Origin: Streptomyces halobius
GTDB taxonomy: Bacteria > Actinomycetota > Actinomycetes > Streptomycetales > Streptomycetaceae
Length of the DNA stretch: 64,000 nt
Direction of reading: 5' to 3'
Assembly: GCF_023277745.1 (NCBI RefSeq)
Contig: NZ_CP086322.1
Location: 1,922,001-1,986,000 of the forward strand
Position 1 is the first letter of the stretch. The number at the start of each line of letters is the position of its first letter. Below are positions 1 through 8,463 of this stretch, piece by piece. The notes beneath the pieces are model-generated. The model had not been told where the DNA came from. It did no database searches and was given only the letters and a program-made list of their open reading frames with translations. A program made the translations under genes and the position numbers.

Positions 1-108
1 AACGCCCTCAAGGGCTTCCGGGCCGTTGCTACACGCTTCGACAAGCGAGCGTATGTCTTTCACGGCACCGTGACCGTCGCCGCTGTGCGCCCGTGGCTCC
101 GCTCATGA
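1..108 (+). mobile_element. 3' end of an IS5-like transposase (cut by window edge)
   Basis: An open frame enters from the left edge and stops at TGA 106-108. The 35 residues include NALKGFRAVATRFDK, which resembles the extreme C-terminus of IS5/IS4-group DDE transposases (an NxLKxxRxxATRxDK motif shortly before the stop). The rest lies outside the window, so it cannot be said whether the gene is intact. Confidence 0.55.
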
Positions 109-171
109 CCCGCCGAACAGCCTCTGGCCTGCTGGTCTTCGGGAGGGGTGACGTGCTCTGCTGGCGCACCG

Positions 172-1452
172 TCATCCGGCTGGGACCGCGGAGTTCCCGT
201 CCGCGGTGGTGGCTGCGCCCTGGCTGGGGGTGAGGAGAAGGTCCTCGTAGGTGTGGTGATGGCGGGTGGTGGTGCGGTGGTGGAGCAGATGGGTGGCACG
301 TTGGGGTTGGCCGGCGTCGATGAGGGCGCGGGCGAGGGTGTCCTGGATGATTTCGCGTTCGACGCGGACGCCGCCGATGCGTTGGGCCTGGTCGCCGAGG
401 GCGGTGAGGAGGTCGACGGCGTGCCCGGGGCGGCCGGTGGTCAGGTGCGCCAGGGCCTTGGCGACGGGGGCGAGAACCTCGGCGTAGTCGGGGCGGGGGT
501 CGTCGGCGGCGCGGCGGGCGAGGGCTTGCAGGGCATCGGTGTCGGTGGCGACGGCGAGGCCGAGGGCGAGTTGGAAGGTGTGGAAGACCTCAGCCCAGCC
601 GCCGGGTTCGGACAGGAGCCGGTGGATGTGGTCGAGGTCGGCGGTGCGGGCGGGGGTCTGTCCGGCGAGCAGCAGGCGCCAGTTGGTCGCCGAGCGCATA
701 CCGACGTCTCCGTAATGGAGTTCGGCATCGGCGCGACGGCGGGCGTCGGCGAAGTCGCCTGCGGCGATGGACTGCAGGGCAGCGTGCCATTGCAGGTGGC
801 GGCGCTGCACCGCGTGCGGGTCGGCCTCCAGCCAGGTGTCGATGAAGGCGGTGTATCCCGGGCCGGTGCCGTGTTCGTGTTCGGCGTGGGCACGGGCGTG
901 GGCTGCCGGGCCCGAGCGGGGATTCAGCCGCAGGGCGTGCTCGGCCAGGGACCAGGCGTCGTCCGGGCGGCCCTGCTCGGCACGTGCCCCGGCCAGCCAG
1001 GAGGCCCACGGCCACGCCTCGGGCCCGGCAAGGGCGTACTGCTGCTCGGTGAGCGCCTGGCCGTGCTCCCGGTACTCCACAGGCCCCGCCAGGTCGAAGG
1101 CGCTCAGCATGCTGCCGGCGATCTCGTCGGCCGGGAACTGCGCGAAATGCACGACCAGGTGATCGGCCGCCGCCTGGTAATGCCGGTGAGTGAACAGGTA
1201 GATCCCGTAGACCAAGGACTGCTCACGCGCGCCGGCCTCCCGGGCTTCCTCGTGAGCGAGTACCAACTCGCGGCGTAGTGCCTCGTCATCCAGCGCGTCA
1301 CTATCCGCCAGCACCACCAGCGCCCGGGCCAGCCCGCACCCGGCGCGCCGCCGTACAAGGTCCTGGAGCGCGGCGGCGGAACGACCGGTCGCGGCCAGCC
1401 ATTCACCCACCGCAGGGTCGTCCACCGACAGGTCCGCAAGCACCGGTGTCAT
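172..1452 (-). CDS. TPR protein resembling the TTC38 family
   Basis: A 426-residue soluble protein with no signal peptide or membrane segment. It is alpha-helical throughout, with repeated A/L/R-rich helical pairs typical of tetratricopeptide repeats. A central stretch (HARAHAEHEHG, then HLQWHAAL) matches the His-rich signature of TTC38-like proteins; these are presumed protein-interaction scaffolds of unknown function. The frame is open further upstream (to 1527), but ATG 1452 is chosen because GGAGAGG lies seven bases before it. The last 25 or so residues are Ser/Thr/Ala-rich and probably disordered. No partner gene is evident; the next gene on the same strand lies upstream beyond a 22-bp tandem repeat. 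Confidence 0.75.
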   Translation of the reverse strand: MTPVLADLSVDDPAVGEWLAATGRSAAALQDLVRRRAGCGLARALVVLADSDALDDEALRRELVLAHEEAREAGAREQSLVYGIYLFTHRHYQAAADHLVVHFAQFPADEIAGSMLSAFDLAGPVEYREHGQALTEQQYALAGPEAWPWASWLAGARAEQGRPDDAWSLAEHALRLNPRSGPAAHARAHAEHEHGTGPGYTAFIDTWLEADPHAVQRRHLQWHAALQSIAAGDFADARRRADAELHYGDVGMRSATNWRLLLAGQTPARTADLDHIHRLLSEPGGWAEVFHTFQLALGLAVATDTDALQALARRAADDPRPDYAEVLAPVAKALAHLTTGRPGHAVDLLTALGDQAQRIGGVRVEREIIQDTLARALIDAGQPQRATHLLHHRTTTRHHHTYEDLLLTPSQGAATTADGNSAVPAG

Positions 1453-1508
1453 CACCACACCTCTCCACGGGGGGACGCAGTGCGCAGCATGGGCATCACT
1501 TAACCGGC

Positions 1509-1552
1509 AGTTGGATGGTGCCGACATCAGAGTTGGATGATGCCGACATCAG
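1509..1552. repeat. 22-bp tandem direct repeat, two copies
   Basis: AGTTGGATGGTGCCGACATC+AG is followed immediately by the same 22 bases with one G-to-A change. It lies 57-100 bp upstream of the TPR start codon and overlaps the 3' end of the small secreted gene, whose stop codon is formed across the repeat junction. Confidence 0.85.
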
Positions 1553-1844
1553 AATCGTCGACCCCAATCGCGTCGGAAACACACGTGAGGCCGCTGTTGC
1601 CGCAGTGGTTCCGGGGCAGCCCGACCGGCAGCTTCCCGGCATTGCCCGCCACGGTCCCCTTGCCGGATGTCGTCGCACCGGCTGCCCGTGCACCTCCCGC
1701 CTTGGCACAGACGTTGCCGAACGTGGGGTTCCCGACACCGATGACCGCGTGCGCCGGCGCCGCCGACAACGCCACCGCGCCCAACCCCGCGCCGACCAGC
1801 ACCGCCTGCCTCCGCACCGACCTGACCCGCGTCGCCGCACCCAT
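1527..1844 (-). CDS. Small secreted protein, chaplin-like
   Basis: A 105-residue protein beginning with a classical Sec signal: a basic start (about residues 5-13), then a hydrophobic AVLVGAGLGAVALSA core and an APAHA cleavage site. The mature chain of about 70 residues carries GNPTFGNVC and a later HCGNSG. This recalls chaplins and related hydrophobic surface proteins, which pair two cysteines with NPxFGNxC and NxCGN motifs, but the full chaplin repeat is not present. ATG 1844 has a textbook GGAGG seven bases upstream, although the frame is open to 2048. The C-terminal nine residues come from the tandem repeat, so the original end of the protein may have been different. Confidence 0.6.
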   Translation of the reverse strand: MGAATRVRSVRRQAVLVGAGLGAVALSAAPAHAVIGVGNPTFGNVCAKAGGARAAGATTSGKGTVAGNAGKLPVGLPRNHCGNSGLTCVSDAIGVDDSDVGIIQL

Positions 1845-2362
1845 ACGCCACCCTCCATTCCGCCCGACCCGGCGCCCCGACTGAACCGCTGACACCTTTT
1901 TTCCAAGCAACGACCGAACCGCCACTAGCGACACGACATCGCCACAGGTGTCATTCCGAGACCAACGACGCTTCCACCGCCCAGGCACCCGAGGAGACGT
2001 GGGTGCGGGTCCAACCGACCCCGCATCGGACAGCTCACCCCGCCCCATGCGACCGTGAACGATCCACGATGCAGGCCGTCACCGACCCGTCGGACTCATC
2101 CAGCGAATCCCGGCGATCCGCGCCGGGGTCCGGGCGATGGTGCCGCCTGGCGCGTAGGCGAGGCAGTAACGGTCTCGTCGCGTCTGGCCAGGCTGCGGCG
2201 GGGCCGGCACCCACCGCTGGATGGGTGGCTGGTCGCCATCGAAGTCCGCGATGGCCGGCAGGTGTCGGCCGCCCAGTGGAGGCGTGGTCCCTTGGCGCCG
2301 TCCCGCACGAGATCCGCTCCCACGTCTCCTCGATGCCTGGGCAGTGGTGTGGTCGATGCTGG
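1845..2362. other. No gene recognised
   Basis: Overlapping GC-rich frames on both strands have no recognisable family, no convincing start and no ribosome-binding site. The left part presumably holds the promoter of the small secreted gene; the right part runs into the IS630 remnant. Confidence 0.5.
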
Positions 2363-3010
2363 ATGGCGGGGAGGGGACGGCCGACGGCCGAGCTGGTACT
2401 GACCGATGACGAGCGTGAGACCTTGACCCGCTGGGCCAGGCAGGCGCCGGACCTCGTCGCAGGGCCCCTGGCCCTGCGGTGCCGGACCGTGCTGGAGAGT
2501 GCAACCGGCGCATCGAACAAGGACGTTGCCCCCGGCTGGGGATCGAGGCACATACGGTCAGCCGGTGGCGGGCCCGCTTCGTCCGCGACCGGCTCGAAGG
2601 GCTGGTGGACGAGCCGCGTCCGGGTGCCCCGCAGATCACCGACGAGCAGGTCGAGGACGTGATCGTCGGGACGCTGGAGGCCGCGCCGAAGGATGCCACG
2701 CACTGGTCGACACGGCCGATGGCCGGGGAGACGGCCTGTCGCAGACGGCCGTCTCCCGGATCTGGCGGACCTTCGGCCGCAAGCCGCACCTGGTGGACAC
2801 CTTCAAGCTGTCGAAGGATCCGCAGTTCATCGAGAAGGTCCGCGACGTGGTGGGACTGTATCTGGCGCCGCCCGAGCACGCGCTGATGCTGTGCGAGGAC
2901 GAGAAGACGCAGATCCAGGCGCTCGACCGGTCCGCTCCGGTGCTGCCGATGACGGTCCCAGCCGCCGAGCACCGTCCACGCCCACCGTGGGAGACGCTGC
3001 GCCGCGACAT
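2363..3010 (+). pseudogene. Degraded IS630-family transposase
   Basis: Homology to IS630 transposases is spread over three frames. The N-terminal segment ([19 protein letters not shown]) starts at ATG 2363, a helix-turn-helix segment ([20 protein letters not shown]) follows from about 2540 in a second frame, and the catalytic part ([17 protein letters not shown], then [16 protein letters not shown]) lies from about 2735 in a third frame. The [11 protein letters not shown] motif contains the first catalytic Asp. Homology ends near 2960-3000, before the remaining DDE residues, so the gene is both frameshifted and truncated. A sister remnant lies on the other strand at 12840-13180. Confidence 0.85.
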
Positions 3011-3356
3011 GACGCCGTCCCCCGGAAGTCGCACGCCCCCGATGGCCGCCGGCTCGGCAAAGCCTCATCTGGGAGGACACGGGTCAACGGGAAACGCCGG
3101 ACCTCTCTTACTTACGGCCGGGATCACAACAACGTTGCACGGTGCGACTGCCGACGGCCGGAATCTCCCGGTGACTGAGCGTCGCAGTCGGCGGATGAGC
3201 GCGATGGTTGGCGAGAGTCGGCAGGTGACGCGCTCCGCGACCAGGGGTCCTGACCCTGCTGCGCCTGGGTGTCAACTGGGACACCGTCCGCTCGGCGTTC
3301 GACGCCTGATGACGTCCTCATTGGGGGCGCCCGGAGTCGACGGTGCTGCTCGCGGA
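3011..3356. other. No gene recognised
   Basis: Only short frames. One plus-strand frame ends at a stop near 3309 with [19 protein letters not shown], which looks like the C-terminus of a lost gene, but no family could be assigned. Confidence 0.4.
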
Positions 3357-4400
3357 TCAGGAGCCGACGCTTCCGGGGTCGGACCAGACGTCGAGCGGAA
3401 CCACGCCGACGGACCGAGCATGCGGGTCGAGGATGTGGCCCAGCAGTTTCTCGTGCCGCAGAGTGATGACCCGCTCGGCGATGTCGAGGCTGGGGTGGGT
3501 GGTGGCAAGGTGGGTCTCGAAGCGGAGGACATCGGCGACCGAGTGCAGACTCGCCTGCAGGATGAGGTTCTGAGTGCCGCTGACGGCGGCGCAGTTGCGG
3601 GTCTCCGGCAGCCGGATGAGGGAGTGTCCGATGTCCGGCAGGTCCAGGGGGGGAACTTGGGCCCAGAAGGTGACGGCGACGGGCCAGCCGCCGAGAGGGC
3701 GGGCGAAGTCGCAGCGGAAGCGGAGCAGGCCGAGTCGGGTGAGCTGGTCGATGCGCCGTTTGACCGTGGATGCGCTGGTACCCAGCGCGGCGGCCAGTGC
3801 CTGGTAGGAGGCTCTGCCGTCGCGTACCAGGCGGGCGATGATCGCTCGGTCGGATGGAGTGATCTGGCGTGGCCCCCGGTTGGTGGGCGGGGTTTCGGCG
3901 TCGGCGCTGAGCTGGGCACGCTGCCCGGAGGCGAGTGCGGCGATCCGCCAGCGCCCGCCCTCGGCGAACATGTGGGTGACGATCCGGGCTCGTACGGCGC
4001 TCACGCCGGGGACCGAGGGCAGCACATCGAGGGTGTAGCGCGACATGGCGGGCAGGTCGCGTGTGGCCACGGTCGCGAGGAGGTCATGGGCGCCGGCCGC
4101 CCGCTCGATGGTGAGCGTGTGGGGGTGGCGGCTCAGTGTCCGGACCACGGTGGCGGGGCTGCCCACGGCGCAGTCGATCTCGATGAAGGCCACACAGACC
4201 TGCTCGAACAGGTGCGGGCCAGGCGAGACGCCGACCCATGCCTCGCCACGCGCGGACAGGCGGCTCCAGCGCCTGGACACGGTGACCGGATCCACCCCAA
4301 GGGCGCGCCCGAGTTCGGTCCACGAGGCCCGTGGATGCAGTTGGAGGGCGTGGATGAGCGCCAGGTCATCCTCGCTCAGCAGCTTCGCCGGATCCTGCAT
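3357..4400 (-). CDS. Lrp/AsnC-family regulator with two fused HTH halves
   Basis: A 347-residue regulator, about twice the usual 150-160 residues of Lrp/AsnC proteins. It is built as HTH (about 8-50, including [21 protein letters not shown]), an effector-binding AsnC-like segment (about 60-150), a short linker, a second HTH (about 185-230, [20 protein letters not shown]) and a second AsnC-like segment to the end. Such double proteins are known in actinomycetes and can act with an internal pseudo-dimer. It is transcribed divergently from the lactate-monooxygenase-like gene 120 bp away and probably controls it in response to an amino or hydroxy acid. ATG 4400 is the first start that keeps the whole N-terminal HTH. 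Part of this gene is duplicated at 56263-56505. Confidence 0.85.
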   Translation of the reverse strand: MQDPAKLLSEDDLALIHALQLHPRASWTELGRALGVDPVTVSRRWSRLSARGEAWVGVSPGPHLFEQVCVAFIEIDCAVGSPATVVRTLSRHPHTLTIERAAGAHDLLATVATRDLPAMSRYTLDVLPSVPGVSAVRARIVTHMFAEGGRWRIAALASGQRAQLSADAETPPTNRGPRQITPSDRAIIARLVRDGRASYQALAAALGTSASTVKRRIDQLTRLGLLRFRCDFARPLGGWPVAVTFWAQVPPLDLPDIGHSLIRLPETRNCAAVSGTQNLILQASLHSVADVLRFETHLATTHPSLDIAERVITLRHEKLLGHILDPHARSVGVVPLDVWSDPGSVGS

Positions 4401-4520
4401 CTGCGTCTCTCTTCGTGCGGGATTCCTGCAATCAGGGGACGGGCGCTGACCAGTATCGCAGCCTTCTCGGAGGCACACTGTGTCCGTTGCTGCTGGTGCG
4501 GGAAGGGAAGAGGTTGGCTG

Positions 4521-5687
4521 ATGCGTCAGGCGTTCGGCTCCTATCAGGACGAGATCTACCTCAACGGGCTCGGCGGCGTCATGCCGCGTTTCCCGATGAG
4601 CTCCGCGGAACTGGAAGCCCGGGCGGAGGCTGTGCTGCCGCCCTCCGTGTGGTCGTACGTCGCCGGCGGCGCCGGGGACGAGCGCACCCAGCGAGCCAAT
4701 GTCACCGCCTTCGACCGCTGGGGCCTCATTCCCCGGACGTTCGTCGGCGCCGCCGAGCGTGACCTGTCGGTCGAGCTGTTCGGGATGACGTTGCCCTCGC
4801 CCGTGCTCATGGCGCCGGTCGGTGTCATCGGCCTGTGTGCGCAGGACGGGCACGGCGATCTGGCCACCGCACGGGCCGCCGCCCGCACTGGGGTGCCGTT
4901 GATCGCCTCCACGCTCTCCGTCGATCCGATGGAGCAAGTCGCCGCCGAACTCGGCGACACCCCGGGGTTGTTCCAGCTCTACACTCCGACCGACCGGGAC
5001 TTGGCGGAGAGCCTGGTGCGGCGGGCCGAAACGGCCGGGTTCAAGGGCATCGTGGTCACGCTGGACACCTGGATCACCGGCTGGCGTCCGCGTGACCTCG
5101 CGACCAGCAACTTCCCGCAACTGCGCGGGCACTGCCTGGCCAACTACACCTCGGACCCGGTCTTCCGAGCACAGTTGGAACGTACTCCGCAGGAGGATCC
5201 GCAAGCCGCCGTCCTGCGCTGGGCACAGGTCTTCGGCAACCCGCTCACCTGGGCGGATCTGCCCTGGCTGCGCTCCCTGACCGACCTGCCGCTGATCGTC
5301 AAGGGCATCTGCCACCCCGAGGACGTACGCCGCGCCAAGGACGGCGGTGTGGACGGCATCTACTGCTCCAACCACGGCGGCCGGCAGGCCAACGGAGGGC
5401 TGCCCGCCCTCGACGTGCTCCCCGCGGTCGTGAAGGCCGCCGACGGGCTGCCCGTCCTGTTCGACTCCGGCATCCGCAGCGGAGCCGATATCATCAAGGC
5501 CATCGCCCTGGGCGCCACCGCCGTCGGGATCGGCCGCCCCTACGCCTACGGTCTCGCCCTGGGCGGCACCGACGGCGTCGTCCACGTGCTCCGCACACTG
5601 CTGGCCGAAGCCGACCTGATCATGGCCGTCGACGGGTACCCCACCCTCGAGCAGCTCACGCCCGAAGCGCTCCAGCGCGTCGCATGA
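4521..5687 (+). CDS. FMN-dependent alpha-hydroxy-acid oxidase, lactate 2-monooxygenase-like
   Basis: A 388-residue cytosolic flavoenzyme of the TIM-barrel alpha-hydroxy-acid oxidase family, about the length of mycobacterial lactate 2-monooxygenase. The sequence shows the N-terminal [12 protein letters not shown] segment, the phosphate/FMN-binding [11 protein letters not shown] region, [12 protein letters not shown] with its flavin-contacting Lys, and the catalytic SNHGGRQ motif (base His plus substrate-carboxylate Arg), followed by [19 protein letters not shown]. Family members oxidise L-2-hydroxy acids such as lactate; whether the product is pyruvate plus peroxide or acetate plus CO2 cannot be decided here. 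The start ATG 4521 is preceded by GGGAAGAGG. The neighbouring divergent Lrp-type protein is the likely regulator. Confidence 0.85.
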   Translation: MRQAFGSYQDEIYLNGLGGVMPRFPMSSAELEARAEAVLPPSVWSYVAGGAGDERTQRANVTAFDRWGLIPRTFVGAAERDLSVELFGMTLPSPVLMAPVGVIGLCAQDGHGDLATARAAARTGVPLIASTLSVDPMEQVAAELGDTPGLFQLYTPTDRDLAESLVRRAETAGFKGIVVTLDTWITGWRPRDLATSNFPQLRGHCLANYTSDPVFRAQLERTPQEDPQAAVLRWAQVFGNPLTWADLPWLRSLTDLPLIVKGICHPEDVRRAKDGGVDGIYCSNHGGRQANGGLPALDVLPAVVKAADGLPVLFDSGIRSGADIIKAIALGATAVGIGRPYAYGLALGGTDGVVHVLRTLLAEADLIMAVDGYPTLEQLTPEALQRVA

Positions 5688-5779
5688 CCGTTCCGGCTCG
5701 GCCTGCGTACCCCGAGCACGTGCGGCTACAGAGAGCTGCACAGGAGCCCGGGCCCGCCGGTCGAGGCCGCATCGGCCAC

Positions 5780-5835
5780 CGCGGCGGCCGAGCCGATCCG
5801 GATCGGGTACGCCCGCTGCTCACCTCCCCGCCCCA
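5780..5835 (+). pseudogene. N-terminal scrap of a serine recombinase
   Basis: One short frame reads AEPIRIGYARCS. This is the hallmark start of resolvase/invertase-type serine recombinases, whose catalytic Ser follows RIGYARCS(T). Homology is lost directly afterwards. Other recombinase pieces lie at 57940-58258 and 60576-61115. Confidence 0.5.
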
Positions 5836-6496
5836 CCGCTCGGCTGTGGTCCGGTCGACTCGCAGAATGCGCTGACCCGTTTGGCCACGTAGTCCTTACA
5901 CCGCCGCTTGTCGGCCTCCGCGATCACCTGACCCGCAGCCCTGTGTGAAGGACGGCCAGGTCCGCTCCCGAGCGGGGCCGCCTGCGGATCCCGCGTGGGC
6001 CAACTGCGCCTGCTCTGAAGGTGTTGACCTGCTGGACTTCGCCGGGCGGCGGGCCCTCCATGAGCCGTGGTCACAACTGCGTCGACCGCGTTGTGCACGG
6101 TGCAGGGCATCACATCGCGCACTCACTGCTGCGGGACTGCTCGCGCAGCGGAACGAGCAGCCGCACGACCCGGGACGGCCTTGGCGTGCGGCCGTTCCCG
6201 GCTGGGGCCTTCAGGGCGATGCGGCGGGGCCCGGGCCACATCGGCAGGAGTGACACCTCGCTCCGCCCCACGCCCGGTCGCCAGGAGTCATGTGGGGCCC
6301 TTCGCGCCGCCCGGCGTCGGCCGGGACCGGTCCGGGGCGGCACCGGAACACCCGGGGAGTGGCGGCCGCGAGTGGCCGATTTCCGCCCTCCCCCATTGGT
6401 CCGTACCTGCTAAACCTCTGAGGTGTACACGCAACGCTCTGGACACTCCAGTGCGCTCGCGTGTCATACCCCCCACACCGCGCCGAAAGGAGCGAC
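5836..6496. other. No gene recognised; upstream region of the M23 peptidase gene
   Basis: Overlapping frames without ribosome-binding sites or recognisable products. The last 100 or so bases must carry the promoter of the peptidase gene. Because many actinomycete cell-wall hydrolase genes are preceded by a ydaO-type riboswitch, that was looked for but not recognised. Confidence 0.4.
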
Positions 6497-7885
6497 ATGC
6501 ACCCCGTCAGACCTTCGCGCATCGCAGCTGCCGTCCGTCCCACGCGATTAGCCGCCGCCCTGGCCGGACTCGCCCTGATCCTCACCGCCGGCCCCGCCGC
6601 AACCGCGGTACCGGCGGACACCGCCGAGCCGCGGCCGCGGTCCGTCACCCTGGAGGAGGCCGTGACGACCGCGATGCTCGGCCAGAGCCGCGCGGAGCGC
6701 TCGCCACTGGCCGAGCGCAACGCGGGCACCGAGGTCAACATCCAGCGCCGACACGGCGGTTGGGTCTTCGGCTCGGCCGTCATCAAGGCGCCGAAGGAGC
6801 GGCGGGCCCACCCGCGGGGGTGGCTGTTCCTCGCGCACGAGCAGGACGGCGGCGGCTGGAAGAGCGCCCTCGACACGGATCCCGCGTTCGCCGCGCTCGT
6901 CCAACGGGCCCCGGCCGCGGTGGTGAGCGCGGGCGAGAAGAAGACCTTCGCGGCGAACGCGATGAACGCGCAGGACACGCCGAGCACACAGCCCCCGCAG
7001 AACGCACGGATCACGCAGAACGCGCCGGGCTCCCGACAGGAGAAGACCGGCCTCGCCCTGCCCTACACCCTCGGCAAGACCTGGAAGATCATCGGCGGTC
7101 TGCACGGCTGGAGCGGACAGCCACGGCCCTGGAGCTCCATCGATCTGGACAGCCGGGAGTCCAACCGCGAGGTCCTGTCCGCCCAGAGCGGGCGTGCGTA
7201 CTGGATGTGCAGCAACGGCGGGCACCTCCGCGTGGTGCACGACAACGGCTGGACCACCGAGTACTACCACCTCCTCGACGAGATCAGGCCGGACGGGGAC
7301 CCGGTCCGGCTCGGCGAGTATCTCGGCCTGACCAGCACCCGGATCCCGTGCGGCGGTTCGGCGGGCAGCAACCATGTGCACTTCGCCCTCAAGAAGGGCG
7401 GCTCCTTCGTGCCCATGGCCAGCAACGTCATCGGCGGCTGGGATTACTTCGAGGGCAATTCGGCGTACGGCGGCGGCGCCGTACGCGGCGACGACTACCG
7501 CTACACCGGGGACGACCTGCGCAACTACGGGCCTGAGGACGGCCGCACCTTCCACCGCGAGGGCCGCACGGACATCCCCGACCCCGGCGAGGCCACCGCG
7601 GCCGTGAAGGTGTCCGGCATCGAAGGCAACGCACCGGCCGACCTCCAGGTCTACGCGGACATCCACCACCCCTACCGGGGCGACGTCCAGCTCGACCTGA
7701 TCGCCCCCGACGGCACCGCGTACCGACTGCGCGACGCCGACCCGAACGACGGCGGGGACCTCATCCACGAGCAGTACACGGTCGACGCGTCGGCGGAACC
7801 GGCCAACGGCACCTGGCGGCTGCGCGCCACCGACACGGACGGGGGCGACAACGGGTACATCGACGCGGTGTTCCTGACCTTCTGA
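6497..7885 (+). CDS. Secreted M23-type metallopeptidase with P domain
   Basis: A 462-residue exported protein. A Sec signal (basic start, then LAAALAGLALILTAGPAATA) is followed by a propeptide-like region, a LasA/beta-lytic M23 peptidase domain (about 185-330) and a C-terminal proprotein-convertase P domain (about 370-462). The zinc site is visible as HGWSGQ...SSIDLD and the closing HVHF motif, which are the first His/Asp and the HxH of M23 peptidases. These enzymes cleave glycine-rich peptide bridges or other peptides in cell walls. The P domain is a beta-sandwich often found at the end of secreted proteases. ATG 6497 has AAAGGAG six bases upstream. Confidence 0.88.
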   Translation: MHPVRPSRIAAAVRPTRLAAALAGLALILTAGPAATAVPADTAEPRPRSVTLEEAVTTAMLGQSRAERSPLAERNAGTEVNIQRRHGGWVFGSAVIKAPKERRAHPRGWLFLAHEQDGGGWKSALDTDPAFAALVQRAPAAVVSAGEKKTFAANAMNAQDTPSTQPPQNARITQNAPGSRQEKTGLALPYTLGKTWKIIGGLHGWSGQPRPWSSIDLDSRESNREVLSAQSGRAYWMCSNGGHLRVVHDNGWTTEYYHLLDEIRPDGDPVRLGEYLGLTSTRIPCGGSAGSNHVHFALKKGGSFVPMASNVIGGWDYFEGNSAYGGGAVRGDDYRYTGDDLRNYGPEDGRTFHREGRTDIPDPGEATAAVKVSGIEGNAPADLQVYADIHHPYRGDVQLDLIAPDGTAYRLRDADPNDGGDLIHEQYTVDASAEPANGTWRLRATDTDGGDNGYIDAVFLTF

Positions 7886-8099
7886 CCCCTGAACGTCGTA
7901 CGGCACCACGGCCGCCCGGCGCGCGGACCGCGGCTCACCCCTACGCGGACCGCGGCTGACCGTACGCCGGCCGTGGTCGCCCGGCCACGGATCACGACCG
8001 CCCGTACGGGGATCACGAGCGCCCCGTACGGGAGTTCCGGTCCCACCGGCGCGCGCCGCGCGACGATACCGGCACGACGGACGACCGGCAGCGACGCGC

Positions 8100-8340
8100 C
8101 CACGACCCCGCCGCCCTGGTCACCCCGCCGCACCCCACCACAGCTTCCCCGCAGCGACACGGTCACCATCGGAGTCGACGACAACGCCGAAGTCCCCCTC
8201 GATGCTCCAGCCATCGCCGGTGGCTGCAGCTGGAGTGGCCCCGGCGCCGAGAACGCCGCCCGCGCCCTGCTCACCGGCATCCTCACCGCAGCCGAACGCA
8301 TCGTTGGTCCCGTCGACCTCGGCTGGCACTTCCTCGACCG
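8100..8340 (+). pseudogene. Fragment of a BTAD/LysM-type membrane regulator
   Basis: A plus-strand frame contains VTIGVDDNAEVPLDAPAIAG followed by GPGAENAARALLTGIL. This resembles an internal segment of the large Streptomyces proteins that combine LysM and bacterial transcriptional activator domains, where a xGLVGPGAxxAARALL segment is typical. There is no start, and the frame drifts into non-homologous sequence by about 8340. Assigned by resemblance only. Confidence 0.35.
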
Positions 8341-8378
8341 AGGTGTCACAGGAGCCGGGGACTTGGTGGACTGGCGGT

Positions 8379-8463
8379 ATGACGCCACCGCCGCACCAAG
8401 TCCTCCGAGCTCTCGACCAGTTCGATGCCGCCCACCCCTGGGACCACAACGCCGCCCTCACGA
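8379..8463 (+). pseudogene. 5' fragment of a class I SAM methyltransferase gene
   Basis: ATG 8379 with a GGTGG-like site opens a frame reading HQVLRALDQFDAAHPWDHNA. That is the characteristic first 25 residues of a Streptomyces methyltransferase family, which normally continue with HYHRW. Homology stops exactly where the stop codon of the convergent MFS gene begins, marking a recombination joint. Confidence 0.45.

Noticed and set aside
148..1278. Long Gly/Val-rich plus-strand frame opposite the TPR gene
   Set aside because: Low-complexity antisense shadow; no domain, no ribosome-binding site, and codon bias fits the minus strand.
3357..5741. A single 794-residue minus-strand frame running through the oxidase gene into the Lrp gene
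   Set aside because: Only the last 347 residues show a real family. The part opposite the oxidase is a high-GC shadow frame without domains.
6300..6496. A ydaO-type c-di-AMP riboswitch before the M23 peptidase
   Set aside because: The conserved core sequence and stem order could not be found by eye.
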